Positions 1 through 8,349 of a stretch of 64,000 bases of DNA are shown one piece after another. Source of the stretch: an uncultured Myxococcales bacterium (GTDB lineage: Bacteria; Myxococcota_A; Polyangia; Polyangiales; Polyangiaceae); the NCBI GenBank assembly GCA_937949945.1, contig CALFEQ010000191.1:6831-70830 (forward strand), given 5' to 3'. Both the position numbers and the translations under genes were made by a program. How positions within the stretch are numbered: the stretch's first letter is position 1; the number at the start of each line of letters is the position of its first letter. The notes under the pieces were generated by a model, which saw nothing but the letters and a program-made list of their open reading frames with translations, did no database searches and was not told where the DNA came from.

Positions 1-2
1 AG

Positions 3-359
3 ACGTCGATCCGCTGCTGCGAGGACACGGCCCCCGCCGCCGACAACGGGCCGCTCGGATGGGTCACCCCGTCCAACGGGTCGTGCGCGCTCGAATGCCC
101 GGATCCCGGGGCTGACCGGGGAATCGTCGGGAGTCCCGGAGCGGATCTGTCCTGGGGGTCGGACATGCGAGACGCAGCGCAGGGCGGCGCCGGTCGGCGC
201 GACCATGAGCTCGATCTCAGATGTACGTGGTCTCACGGAAGAGCGGAAGAGCAAGGGCTGCTCAATTCGCGCCCAGGCCCGCGTTCGGACATGCGCATTC
301 GCTCGCGACGGCGCACGGCCTCCTCGCCCCGTGGGCTCAGCCCTCGTACGCTCGTGTAG
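3..359 (+). CDS. possible 3' end of a gene entering from the left
   Basis: This frame is open from the first bases of the window to a TAG at 357-359. The first 35-70 codons have the very high third-position GC of the real genes here and read as a plausible Cys-containing, loop-rich C-terminus (CCEDTAP, then GPLGWVTPSNGSCALEC). From about position 230 codon use decays, and another frame is also open through the region, so the true end may differ. I do not recognise the product. The rest of 360-507 holds no gene that I can support. Confidence 0.25.
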   Translation, partial: TSIRCCEDTAPAADNGPLGWVTPSNGSCALECPDPGADRGIVGSPGADLSWGSDMRDAAQGGAGRRDHELDLRCTWSHGRAEEQGLLNSRPGPRSDMRIRSRRRTASSPRGLSPRTLV

Positions 360-507
360 AGGGTACGCCGAGGTGTGCGCCCGGCCGTCGACGGGAAAAT
401 AGGGGAATGGCCGGCGAGTGTGCCGTGCTAGAGGAGCCAGGCACACACCCTGTGCCCCTCGACCGCAGCCGGCGCTCGGGGGGTCGCTCGGGAGACCGTT
501 CGAGACC

Positions 508-2190
508 ATGGGCTACCCCGTCCAGATCGCGCTCCGCTACCTCGGCTCGAAGAAGCGGGCCTTCGTCTCCGTGGGGACGGCGTTCGCGATGCTCGGCGTG
601 GCGCTCGGCGTGGCCGCGCTCGCCATCGTGATGAGCGTGACCGGCGGCTTCCAGGAGCAGTTCCGCGAGAAGGTCCTCGGCGTCAACGCCCACGTCATCG
701 TCCTGAAGTACGCGGTCCACTTCCGCGACTACCGCGACGTCATGAAGAAGGTCGAGAGCGTGCCGGGCGTCGTCGCGGTCGCGCCGTTCGTCATCAACCC
801 GATGATGGTCACGCACGGCGACCGGACGGCGACGGGCGTCCTCCTCAAGGGCGTCGACCCGGAGATGATGCCCAAGGTCCTCGACCTTCCTCGCCACATC
901 GTGGAGGGCTCGCTCGAGGGCATGCGCAAGCCCGGCGCGAAGCCGCCGGAGAACCCGCAGGACTCCTTCTCGCCCGGCCAGGGCACCTGGTCTCCGAAGA
1001 GCGACACGAGCAGCGACGAGGGAGCCGGCGGCGGCAAGCTGAGCCTCCTCGAAGCGATCGAGAAACAGATCGCCGAGGACCGGGCGAAGGACGCCCTCGC
1101 CGACGCGGGCACGACCGACATCGCGACGCTGGTCGCGACCGGCGCGGTGTCGGACATCGGCAAGTCCGACGCGAAAGAGCCCCCGCCCCCCGATCCGGTC
1201 GACGCGATCCTCGGCGCCCCGGCAGCCGAGCCGGCTCCGGCCCCGGCCGCGACGTCGGAGCCCGTGGCGCTGCATCCGGCCGGAGACGTGACGCCCGACG
1301 GCGGATACGCGAGCGAGCTGCCCGAGGAGGACTTCCTCCCCGAGGCGATCGATCCGGATCCGTGCCGGAGCCCGGAGCAGGTGAAGGCGCTGCCAGGCGT
1401 CGTGATCGGTCGCTCGCTCTCGAAGCGGCTCAACGTCGGCCTCGGCGACTGCCTCCAGATCACCTCGCCGCAGATCGGCATGGCCTTCGGCGCGAGCGGT
1501 GCACGGCCGCCGATCGCGAAGCAGTTCCGCGTCATCGCGATCTTCGAGGCGGGCTTCGATCAGTACGACTCGAAGCTCGTCTACACCGATCTGTACGAGG
1601 CGCAGGCCTTCTACGAGCAAGGCGACAGCGTCACCGGTGTCGAGGCCAAGGTCGAAGACATCGACAAGGCCGCGGACATCGCGAAGCAGGTCGACAAGCT
1701 CCTCGCGAACGGCCTCTACCACACGATGGACTGGCGCGAGCTCAACCACGGGCTCTTCACCGCGCTGCTCATCCAGCAGATCGCGATGAGCGTCGTGCTC
1801 ACGCTCATCATCGTGGTCGCGGCGTTCACCGTCATCGCGACCCTCATCATGGCCGTCCTCGACAAGAAGAAGGAGATCGCGCTCCTCAAGGCGCTCGGCG
1901 CGAGCGACGACGCGATCCTTCGCGTGTTCCTCTACCAGGGCGGCATCATCGGCCTCGTCGGGACGGCGCTCGGCCTCTTGCTCGGTTGGGCGGGTTGCAA
2001 GTTCCTCCTCGCCTACGGCTTCCCGCTCGATCCCAAGGTGTATTTCATCTCGAAGCTGCCGGTGAACGTCCGTCCCACGGAGTTCATCATCACGGGCATC
2101 GTGGCCATCATCATCTGTCTCGTGGCGACGATCTTCCCGGCGTTCTATGCGGCACGATTGAGGCCCTCCGACGGCCTCCGTTCGGAATAG
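508..2190 (+). CDS. LolC/LolE-type lipoprotein-releasing ABC permease with a ~150-residue insertion
   Basis: This is an inner-membrane permease of the FtsX/LolC/LolE fold; in Lol systems such a subunit extracts lipoproteins from the inner membrane for delivery to the outer membrane. The N-terminus carries the family start (RYLGSKKRAFVSV, residues 10-22), a first membrane segment (about 20-42) and the GGFQEQFREKVLG-NAHV segment. Three C-terminal segments lie near 425-447, 478-498 and 526-548, with a cytosolic KKKEIALLKALGAS loop. At 560 residues it exceeds the usual ~410. The excess is a low-complexity acidic/Pro-Ala insertion at residues 140-288, inside the periplasmic domain. The ATG at 508 was chosen because the family N-terminus starts there; an upstream in-frame ATG at 418 adds unrelated residues. 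No LolD ATPase gene is adjacent. The family is clear; LolC versus LolE is not. Confidence 0.85.
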   Translation: MGYPVQIALRYLGSKKRAFVSVGTAFAMLGVALGVAALAIVMSVTGGFQEQFREKVLGVNAHVIVLKYAVHFRDYRDVMKKVESVPGVVAVAPFVINPMMVTHGDRTATGVLLKGVDPEMMPKVLDLPRHIVEGSLEGMRKPGAKPPENPQDSFSPGQGTWSPKSDTSSDEGAGGGKLSLLEAIEKQIAEDRAKDALADAGTTDIATLVATGAVSDIGKSDAKEPPPPDPVDAILGAPAAEPAPAPAATSEPVALHPAGDVTPDGGYASELPEEDFLPEAIDPDPCRSPEQVKALPGVVIGRSLSKRLNVGLGDCLQITSPQIGMAFGASGARPPIAKQFRVIAIFEAGFDQYDSKLVYTDLYEAQAFYEQGDSVTGVEAKVEDIDKAADIAKQVDKLLANGLYHTMDWRELNHGLFTALLIQQIAMSVVLTLIIVVAAFTVIATLIMAVLDKKKEIALLKALGASDDAILRVFLYQGGIIGLVGTALGLLLGWAGCKFLLAYGFPLDPKVYFISKLPVNVRPTEFIITGIVAIIICLVATIFPAFYAARLRPSDGLRSE

Positions 2191-2323
2191 GACGTCGCTC
2201 GCGGTCGGGGTTTCTCCCCCGGCGCCGAGGCCTCCCGCGACGCGCGCCGCCCTCGGCGTCCATGTGGGCGCGCGAATTCCGGGTCGCGTGAGCGTGTCCG
2301 GAGGTGCTAACTTCGGGCCAGCG

Positions 2324-4735
2324 ATGCGTTGGCTGGTGGAAGTCTCGTCCCTCGGCAAGACGGACCTTCAGAAGATCTGTGTCGAGGCCGAGTCGTGGCA
2401 GCGTGCGCTGCAGGCAGCGCGCGCGCAACGAGGAGAAGAGGGCCCGATGAGCGGGTTCTCGATCGAGCTTCTCGAGGAGGGATACCGCGCCGTCGATCCG
2501 CTCGCTCGCGTCCGATTCATCGTGAAGCGCGCGCCGGACGACATGCCGGTCACCGCGCCGGTCCCCAAGGACGCGAAGGGCGGCGTCGCGCCGAGCAAGC
2601 CGTCGTCCATCGCTCCTCCCGCCGCGAACAAGGGCGCCGCGGACAAGGCCGGCGAGAAGAAGGCCGACGCGAAGGCTCCGCCCGCTCCGGCGTCGTCCGC
2701 CACCGGCCTCGGCAAGAAGTCGGTCCCGCCCCGACCGGGCCCCTCCTCCGCCGCGGACAAGAGCAACGGCCCCGCCTCGACGCTGAAGAAGGGCGTCGCT
2801 TCCGGCGCGAAGACCGAGACGAAGGCCGACGCGAAGGACGCGAAGGAGGCGAAGGACAAGAAGCCGAGCGTCGCGCCTCCGGCGTCCGAGTCCGTGCCCC
2901 CCGCGCCGCTCCTCCCGATCGGTGCGCCGGTGCCCGGTCTGCCGAACGTCAAGGTGCTCTCCTCACGCGAGCAGGAGCCCACCGACTCGTCTCCGCTCAC
3001 GTACCGCGAGTACTCGTTCGCGGTGCCTCCGGGTACGAGCGAAGAGGTGGCCGCCAACGTGCTCAAGGCCCAGCTCCGCATCGTCGACTCGCACATCCAA
3101 GGCGCACGCGTCGGCAAGCTGGTGAACCTCGCGGCGTTCGACGTCGAGTTCACCGGCAAGCCTCCCGTCCCGCCGCTCGCCACGCTCACCTGGAAGGACT
3201 GGAAGGGCGAGCCGGTCATCGGATACCCGCGCCGTGGCGCGGCGCAGAAACAGATCAAGCCCCCGTCGTCGAAGCCCGGCACGTCGTCCGTGGCGCCGCC
3301 GAGCAGCGCGATCTTCCCACCGCCGTCGTCGATGCCGCCGGGCGCCATTCCTCGTCCGAGCGCGTCGCCTCCGGCGAGCGCCGCCGCCACCACGGCGACG
3401 GCTCCAGCCGCTCCTGCGTCCGCCCCTGCGACTTCGACCAACGCTCCCGCTCCGGCCGCGGCCGCTCCGGCCGCCGCGGCACCCGCAGCTGCGCCGGCCG
3501 CGCCGAAGGCTCCGGCGTCGATCCCGCCTCCCGCGGCGGCGCCCGCCCAGACGGGTGCCGCGCCTGCTGCTCCGCCGTCGGCGCCGGGATCGGCGCCGGC
3601 TGCTGCGAACCCGTTCTCGTCGCCGGCGCCCGCCGCGCAGAACCCGTTCGCCGCTCCGACGCCCGCCGCACAGAGCACGGACGCGCAGGCCACGAACCCG
3701 CTCGCGGCGACGGCGCCGATGATCCCGCCGTCCGCGCTTCCGAAGAACCCGTCGGTCGCGCCCCCCGCCCCTGCGTCGATTCCTCCGCCGGCCGCGACGG
3801 CGTCGGTACCGCCGCCCGCTGCGTCCGCGTCCGTTCCGCCTCCGGCCGCGTCCGCATCGGTTCCACCGCCGCCCGCGTCGGTCGCGCCGCCGCCCGCCCC
3901 CGGGTCGATCCGGCCGCCGGCGCCTGCGTCGATCCCTCCGCCGGGCGTGCCGGGCTCGATCCCTCCGCCGGCGATCTCGCACTCGCAACCTCCCCCGGCT
4001 CCCGCGATTCCGGTGCCCGTCGTGGCGCCCGTCACGACGTTCACGCCCGGCTCGGTCCCGCCGCCGGCGCCCGCTCCGGCGTCGGTCCCGCCGCCCGCGA
4101 CCGCGCAGCCCGCTCCGGCGACGACGTCGCAGCCTCCGCCGCGCCGCGCATCGGTCCCGGACGGCATGGTCCGCACGCCGTCGGGTCGCTTCGTCCGCGG
4201 AAGGACGACGGGCGACGAGCTCATCACCGCGCTGTTCGAGTCGATGCACGACCTCCACTTCCTGCGCGACGCGCTCGACGGAGGTCAGTTCTGCCTCGCG
4301 CTCGCGACGGAGGTGCTGCCGTCACGCGCCGCGATCATCCACTTCTTCGACATCGAGAAGCGCGAGTGGGTCGTCGCCTGCACGCGCGGCAAGGACACGT
4401 CGAAGCTGCTCACGATGCGCACCGCCGAGAACGACGAGCTCCTCATCGAGGCCGTTCGGAAGCGCCGCGCAGTCGTGAAGCCCGACGCGACCGGCCTCAC
4501 GAACAAGCGCTACGAGATGCTCGGCGGCTGCAAGAGCCTCATCGTCGCGCCGATCATGCAGGCAGGCCGCGCGCTCGGCGCGATGGAGATCATCAACCCG
4601 CTCGACGGGATGCCGTACAACGAGGACGAGGGCAACGCGATGACGTACATCGCGGAGCAGTACGCAGAGTACCTGACGTCGCGTGGCATCATCCTCGACA
4701 ACAGGAAGATCCAGGCGGCGGCCAATCCGCGCTGA
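2324..4735 (+). CDS. GAF-domain protein with a very long Pro/Ala/Ser linker
   Basis: About 803 residues. A small N-terminal domain (1-70, MRWLVEVSSLGKTDLQ) is followed by a Lys/Ala-rich linker (75-190), a second folded segment (205-302, ending LTWKDWKGEPVIGYPRR), and some 300 residues of Pro/Ala/Ser-rich sequence (310-615, repeats of the ASVPPPA type). A C-terminal GAF-like domain lies at about 630-790 (ALATEVLPSRAAIIHFFDI, then APIMQAGRALGAMEIINP). GAF domains bind small ligands or mediate dimerisation; ligand and partner are unknown here, and no enzymatic output domain is attached. The ATG at 2324 is preferred over 2264 because the upstream codons look like leader sequence. A GGAGGT at 2300 is rather far from it. 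The protein may be a scaffold or sensor. Element A starts a few bases after the stop. Confidence 0.6.
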   Translation: MRWLVEVSSLGKTDLQKICVEAESWQRALQAARAQRGEEGPMSGFSIELLEEGYRAVDPLARVRFIVKRAPDDMPVTAPVPKDAKGGVAPSKPSSIAPPAANKGAADKAGEKKADAKAPPAPASSATGLGKKSVPPRPGPSSAADKSNGPASTLKKGVASGAKTETKADAKDAKEAKDKKPSVAPPASESVPPAPLLPIGAPVPGLPNVKVLSSREQEPTDSSPLTYREYSFAVPPGTSEEVAANVLKAQLRIVDSHIQGARVGKLVNLAAFDVEFTGKPPVPPLATLTWKDWKGEPVIGYPRRGAAQKQIKPPSSKPGTSSVAPPSSAIFPPPSSMPPGAIPRPSASPPASAAATTATAPAAPASAPATSTNAPAPAAAAPAAAAPAAAPAAPKAPASIPPPAAAPAQTGAAPAAPPSAPGSAPAAANPFSSPAPAAQNPFAAPTPAAQSTDAQATNPLAATAPMIPPSALPKNPSVAPPAPASIPPPAATASVPPPAASASVPPPAASASVPPPPASVAPPPAPGSIRPPAPASIPPPGVPGSIPPPAISHSQPPPAPAIPVPVVAPVTTFTPGSVPPPAPAPASVPPPATAQPAPATTSQPPPRRASVPDGMVRTPSGRFVRGRTTGDELITALFESMHDLHFLRDALDGGQFCLALATEVLPSRAAIIHFFDIEKREWVVACTRGKDTSKLLTMRTAENDELLIEAVRKRRAVVKPDATGLTNKRYEMLGGCKSLIVAPIMQAGRALGAMEIINPLDGMPYNEDEGNAMTYIAEQYAEYLTSRGIILDNRKIQAAANPR

Positions 4736-4740
4736 GGAGA

Positions 4741-5205
4741 GAGGCTCCAGGCTCCGGGCGGAAGGCTCCAGTTGGGGTGACGGGCACCGGCCGCGTTCTC
4801 ACCGCACGCGTCGCCGTTCGATGTGACGTCATGACGGACGCAGGCTGCAGGCGTACGCCATCGTCACGTTTGCACGTGGCGAACGCGCTTTCAGGCGCAC
4901 GCGTTCGTCACGCTTGCACGTAGCGAACGCGCTTTCAGGCGCACGCGTTCGTCACGCTTGCACGTGGCGAACGCGCTTTCAGGCGCACGCGTTCGTCACG
5001 CTTGCACGTAGCGAACGCGCTTTCAGGCGCACGCGTTCGTCACGCTTGCACGTGGCGAACGCGCTTTCAGGCGCACGCGTTCGTCACGCTTGCACGTAGC
5101 GAACGCGCTTTCGGTTCGCGCGAGGGCGCGGACGCGAGCCCTCCCTGGAGCCTGGAGCCTGGAGCCTCTCGAAGCCTGGAGCCTGGAGCCTGGAGCCTGG
5201 AGCCT
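4741..5205. repeat. Heptamer-bracketed intergenic element A
   Basis: The left arm (4741-4771) is built from GGCTCCA/GGCTCCG units and starts 5 bases after the upstream stop codon. The right arm (5144-5205) is a longer array of the reverse complement, TGGAGCC, in two blocks split by CTCGAA. It ends 13 bases before the GTG start of the downstream kinase. The interior holds the 44-bp tandem array. The two arms are complementary and could pair in DNA or RNA. See elements B-F. Confidence 0.8.
4861..5112. repeat. 44-bp tandem repeat array, each unit with an internal hairpin
   Basis: Units start with GCGAACGCGC at 4879, 4923, 4967, 5011 and 5055, exactly 44 bp apart, with partial copies at both ends (from 4861, and from 5099 to 5112). 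The units are almost identical. The base before each GCGAAC alternates G, A, G, A, G, A, which implies an 88-bp higher-order unit. Within each unit CGAACGCG is followed 12 bases later by CGCGTTCG, a perfect 8-bp inverted repeat. There are no unique spacers, so it is not a CRISPR. Open frames through it are a by-product of the repetition. Confidence 0.9.
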
Positions 5206-5218
5206 CTACGCTTCCCTC

Positions 5219-6952
5219 GTGTCGCGCTGGCGCGATCGCCTCAAAGTCTACGTCCTCTTGCCCGCGGTCGTGGTGGCGGTTGGCGTGCTCGCGTACTTCA
5301 CGTTCCGCACGACGCTGCAGGTCGACAAGCTGCGCCAGCAGTCCGTGCTCGAAGCGACGCTGGCGCTCGCGACCGAGAAGGCCAACCGCCTCGATCGACA
5401 GATCATCGACCAGGACAACGTCGTCTTCGCCGTGGCGGATCCCACGCGCCTCGACGACATCTCCGAGCGATGGCTGCCGACCGCGCGGCGCGAGACGCCG
5501 AGCGTCCGCGCCATCGTGGTGCTCGACGAGCATCGCACGGTGCTCGCGTTCGCGTCGCGCGCGAGCGGCGCGTTCGCGGAGGAGGAAGCCTTCCGCCGGC
5601 TGCTCACGCAGCGGATGGTCGGCGACATGGACCTGCGGCCGCCGGTCGACCAGCTGCGGCACCTCCATCGCGAGTATTCGTCGCAGAGCTACCTCGTCTC
5701 GTACTGGCAGAGACTCCACGCCGGGCGGCGGTACCTCGTCGTCGCGTGGCACGACATCGGACGCATCGTACGCGAGACGCTGCCGACGCTCGCGAGCGAC
5801 GCGCCGAGCGCGGCCCACGAGCCCATGCCCGTCGCGCACGCGGCGAGCCGCGTGAACGTCATCGACGAGGAGGGGCGCATCATCTTCGGGCCCCCGCTCC
5901 GCACCGGAGAGTTCACCGTCGGCGTGCGGTTCCCGACGACGCTCTACAACTGGCGCGTCCAGGTCTCTCCGCAAGCGAGCGAGGAGATCGCGTCGCGCGT
6001 CGAGAATCGGCGCCTGCTCGAGATGACGATGGTGAGCCTGAGCGCGATCGTCATCGTCATCGGCGCGATCGCGATCGTGCTCGTGTCGGAGAAGGAGCGG
6101 CGCATCTCGGCCCTCAAGAGCGAGTTCGTCGCGAACGTGAGCCACGAGCTGAAGACGCCGCTCGCGCTCATCCGCATGTTCGCCGAGATGCTTCAGTCCG
6201 GTCGTGTCACGACGGACACGAAGCGGCAGGAGTACCTCGACGTCATCGTGCGCGAGAGCGAGCGTCTCTCCGCGCTGATCGAGAACGTGCTCGACTTCGC
6301 GCGGCTCGAGCGCGGGCGCGGCAGCTACGAGTTCGCCGAAGGCGACGTCGGTGACGCCGTCGAGCGCGCCGCGAACGTGTACCGCTACCGTGCCGAACGC
6401 GAGGGCGTCCGGCTCGTCGTCGACGTCGAGCCGAACCTTCCCCGCGCGCGCATCGACGAACGAGCGATCCAGCTCGCCGTCGTCAACCTCGTCGACAACG
6501 CGCTCAAGTACGCGCCCGGCGGCGAAGAGATCATCGTGCGTGCGGCTTCCGACGGCGACTTCGTCCGCATCGACGTCGTGGACCGCGGCCCCGGTGTCCC
6601 ACCGGAGGACCGACAGCGGATCTTCGAGCGATTCGTCCGCCTGACCTCCCGGGTGGGTGACACGCAGGTGCGCGGCAGCGGCATCGGCCTCGCCCTCGTG
6701 AAGCACATCGCGGAGAGCCATGGCGGCCGCGCTTGGGTGGTCTCTTCCACCAACCCTGCGAACGGGCCGACTGGTTCTACGTTCAGCTTTTCGATCCCTG
6801 CGGCAGGACGCTCCTTCGCCCGCATGGATGGGCTCGAAAGCAGAGCATCATCACGAGATCGCGATGACAAATCGCTCGAGCCGACCTCGACGGTCGCGAC
6901 CGCACGCGACGATGATGCCAACGGTCGAGACGGCGCCGACCTCGTTCGGTAG
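5219..6952 (+). CDS. membrane sensor histidine kinase (orphan)
   Basis: Two-component sensor kinase of about 577 residues. It has an N-terminal membrane segment (about 10-28), an extracytoplasmic sensor region (30-262), and a second membrane segment (about 265-288, SAIVIVIGAIAIVLV). A HisKA domain follows with the H-box SHELKTPL (His near 309), then an HATPase domain with N-box NLVDNALKYAPGG (near 425), G1 VDRGPGVP and G2 GSGIGLALVKHIAESHGG (near 486). The last ~50 residues form a charged, unstructured tail. The GTG at 5219 is chosen because upstream in-frame codons merely translate the heptamer arm (GAWSLEP repeats) of element A; no good ribosome-binding site is visible. No response regulator is adjacent, so its partner is elsewhere. 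Confidence 0.85.
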   Translation: MSRWRDRLKVYVLLPAVVVAVGVLAYFTFRTTLQVDKLRQQSVLEATLALATEKANRLDRQIIDQDNVVFAVADPTRLDDISERWLPTARRETPSVRAIVVLDEHRTVLAFASRASGAFAEEEAFRRLLTQRMVGDMDLRPPVDQLRHLHREYSSQSYLVSYWQRLHAGRRYLVVAWHDIGRIVRETLPTLASDAPSAAHEPMPVAHAASRVNVIDEEGRIIFGPPLRTGEFTVGVRFPTTLYNWRVQVSPQASEEIASRVENRRLLEMTMVSLSAIVIVIGAIAIVLVSEKERRISALKSEFVANVSHELKTPLALIRMFAEMLQSGRVTTDTKRQEYLDVIVRESERLSALIENVLDFARLERGRGSYEFAEGDVGDAVERAANVYRYRAEREGVRLVVDVEPNLPRARIDERAIQLAVVNLVDNALKYAPGGEEIIVRAASDGDFVRIDVVDRGPGVPPEDRQRIFERFVRLTSRVGDTQVRGSGIGLALVKHIAESHGGRAWVVSSTNPANGPTGSTFSFSIPAAGRSFARMDGLESRASSRDRDDKSLEPTSTVATARDDDANGRDGADLVR

Positions 6953-7075
6953 ACCTCGCGGCGCGCTGGCTCGCGACGTGCACGAGTCCCTCGCGTGACC
7001 TGCAACGAGGGCGCTGCACCTACGATCACCCCTGCGTTACACGGTGGTGCAGCTCTCGTGCGGCGTACGGCTGAG

Positions 7076-7103
7076 TTGACGGCTCGACTGCACAAGATAT
7101 CGT
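7076..7103 (+). promoter_or_regulatory. predicted promoter of the tandem-RRM gene
   Basis: -35 TTGACG (7076-7081) and -10 TATCGT (7098-7103) are separated by 16 bases. The predicted transcript would carry a leader of roughly 90 bases before the ATG at 7200. This is sequence resemblance only. The rest of the 247-bp gap upstream (6953-7199) shows no gene. Confidence 0.4.
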
Positions 7104-7199
7104 GATCTCTCAGCGGGAACGACCTATGGTGTGCCCGCATGCGCTGCGATTCGGCGCTGACTCACGCTCTGTTTGGGAGGTTCTCGAAGGGTTATTCGC

Positions 7200-8048
7200 A
7201 TGGCGATCGGTAACGAGGAAGCAAAGCTATTCGTCGCAGGACTCCCAGACAGCGTTTCGGAAGAGGTGCTCAGGCAGATTTTCGAAGCGACCGGCGGCAA
7301 GGTTCTGAGCGTCAGCCTGCCGAAGGACCGCATGACGGGTCGCCCGCGTGGCTTCGGTTTCGTCACGCTCTCGACACCGCAGGAGGCAGAGGCCGCACGC
7401 AACCAGCTCGACGGATCGCTGCAGGGCGGACGATCGATCTCGGTGCGTCCGTTCCAAGCGGAGCCTCCTCGCAAAGGTGAAGGACCGATGTCGAGCGGGC
7501 CGCGCTCGAGCGGGCCACGCTCGAGCGGTGGCCAACAGGCACCCGACCGTACTCTCTACGTCGGCAATCTGCCCTACGACTGCACGCAGCCCGAGGTGGA
7601 GGCGCTCATCACCAGCGTCGTCGGCGAAGGACAGGTCGTCCGCGTGCACCTTCCGACGGACGCCGACGGCAGAAAGCGCGGCTTCGGCTTCGTCACGATG
7701 GCGAGCGCCGAGTCGGCGAAGACCGCCGCAGAGCAGCTCAAGTCGGCCGACCTCCGTGGTCGCCGGCTCGTGGTGAACATCGCGCACCCGAAAGGCGAGC
7801 GCCCGCCGCGCAGCGAGAACTATGGCGGCGGCTACGGCGGTGGTGGCTACGGCGGCGGCTACGACAGCCGCAGCTTCGGTCCGAACTTCCCGCCGCCTCC
7901 TCCGTCACGCCGTACGTTCGACAACGAGCGCCGTCGGCGAGGCAACCACAACGACGGCGACGGCTTCCGCCGAGGAGGCCGACGCAATCGTATGGACAGC
8001 GACGACGATTTCGACTGGCGCAAGATGCGCGACGCGGACGACGACTGA
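7200..8048 (+). CDS. RNA-binding protein with two RRM domains and a Gly-rich tail
   Basis: About 282 residues. RRM1 (about 6-80) shows RNP2 LFVAGLP and RNP1 RGFGFVTL; RRM2 (about 115-190) shows RNP2 LYVGNLP and RNP1 RGFGFVTM. A Ser/Gly linker separates them. The C-terminus has a Gly/Tyr stretch (GGGYGGGGYGGGYD) and Arg-rich, Asp-rich ends. It probably binds single-stranded RNA in the cytoplasm. Bacterial Rbp proteins normally have one RRM, so the tandem arrangement plus a low-complexity tail recalls eukaryotic hnRNP or plant glycine-rich proteins. The ATG at 7200 is used because GAAGGG lies just upstream and RRM1 begins six residues later; an in-frame ATG at 7173 is possible. Element B begins 3 bases after the stop. 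Confidence 0.85.
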   Translation: MAIGNEEAKLFVAGLPDSVSEEVLRQIFEATGGKVLSVSLPKDRMTGRPRGFGFVTLSTPQEAEAARNQLDGSLQGGRSISVRPFQAEPPRKGEGPMSSGPRSSGPRSSGGQQAPDRTLYVGNLPYDCTQPEVEALITSVVGEGQVVRVHLPTDADGRKRGFGFVTMASAESAKTAAEQLKSADLRGRRLVVNIAHPKGERPPRSENYGGGYGGGGYGGGYDSRSFGPNFPPPPPSRRTFDNERRRRGNHNDGDGFRRGGRRNRMDSDDDFDWRKMRDADDD

Positions 8049-8050
8049 GG

Positions 8051-8292
8051 GGAGGCTCCGGGCTCCAGGCTCCAGGCTCCAGGGGTGGGAGCTCGGAGAG
8101 CACCTCGCTTCTCGAACGCGTCCCTGCTCACGCGCGACGAGTCAATCTCCGATGGTGGTGTCACCACGGGCTCGTCTTGCGCGCACCTTTCGTCGCGTGG
8201 TCACGTGCTCGTAGGCATCACGCGATGCCGTGATGCCGTAGGGTTTTCCCGGTCCCTTCCCTGGAGTCTGGAGCCCGGAGCCTTGGAATCCA
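8051..8292. repeat. Heptamer-bracketed intergenic element B
   Basis: The left arm (8051-8084) is GGCTCCG GGCTCCA GGCTCCA GGCTCCA, immediately after the tandem-RRM stop. The right arm (8259-8292) is a degenerate reverse-complement array (CTGGAGTCTGGAGCCCGGAGCC), just before the rpmG promoter. The ~175-bp interior carries a GCATCACGCGATGC-like dyad near 8216-8229 but no gene. Its sequence is unrelated to the interiors of the other elements. Confidence 0.75.
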
Positions 8293-8293
8293 G

Positions 8294-8322
8294 TTGACCC
8301 CCACGCTCCCCGCAACTAGCTT
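8294..8322 (+). promoter_or_regulatory. predicted rpmG promoter
   Basis: -35 TTGACC (8294-8299) and -10 TAGCTT (8317-8322) have a 17-base spacer, placing the start of transcription about 20 bases before the rpmG ATG. It directly abuts the right arm of element B. Confidence 0.45.
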
Positions 8323-8349
8323 TCGCGCCCCTCCCGCCGAGGAACGACC

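Noticed and set aside
337..2358. A 673-codon minus-strand frame across the permease gene
   Set aside because: An Arg/Glu/Asp-rich product opposite a recognised permease is the usual artefact of high-GC DNA. The same applies to large opposite-strand frames over the GAF gene, mre genes, ABC genes and elsewhere.
4861..5112. CRISPR array
   Set aside because: The 44-bp units abut without unique spacers, and no cas genes are near.
4914..5218. Open frames through the 44-bp tandem array and heptamer arm (e.g. repeated HVANALSGARVRHACT)
   Set aside because: The repeats translate into periodic peptides in several frames; codon bias differs from real genes, and 44 bp is not a multiple of three, so the reading shifts with each unit.
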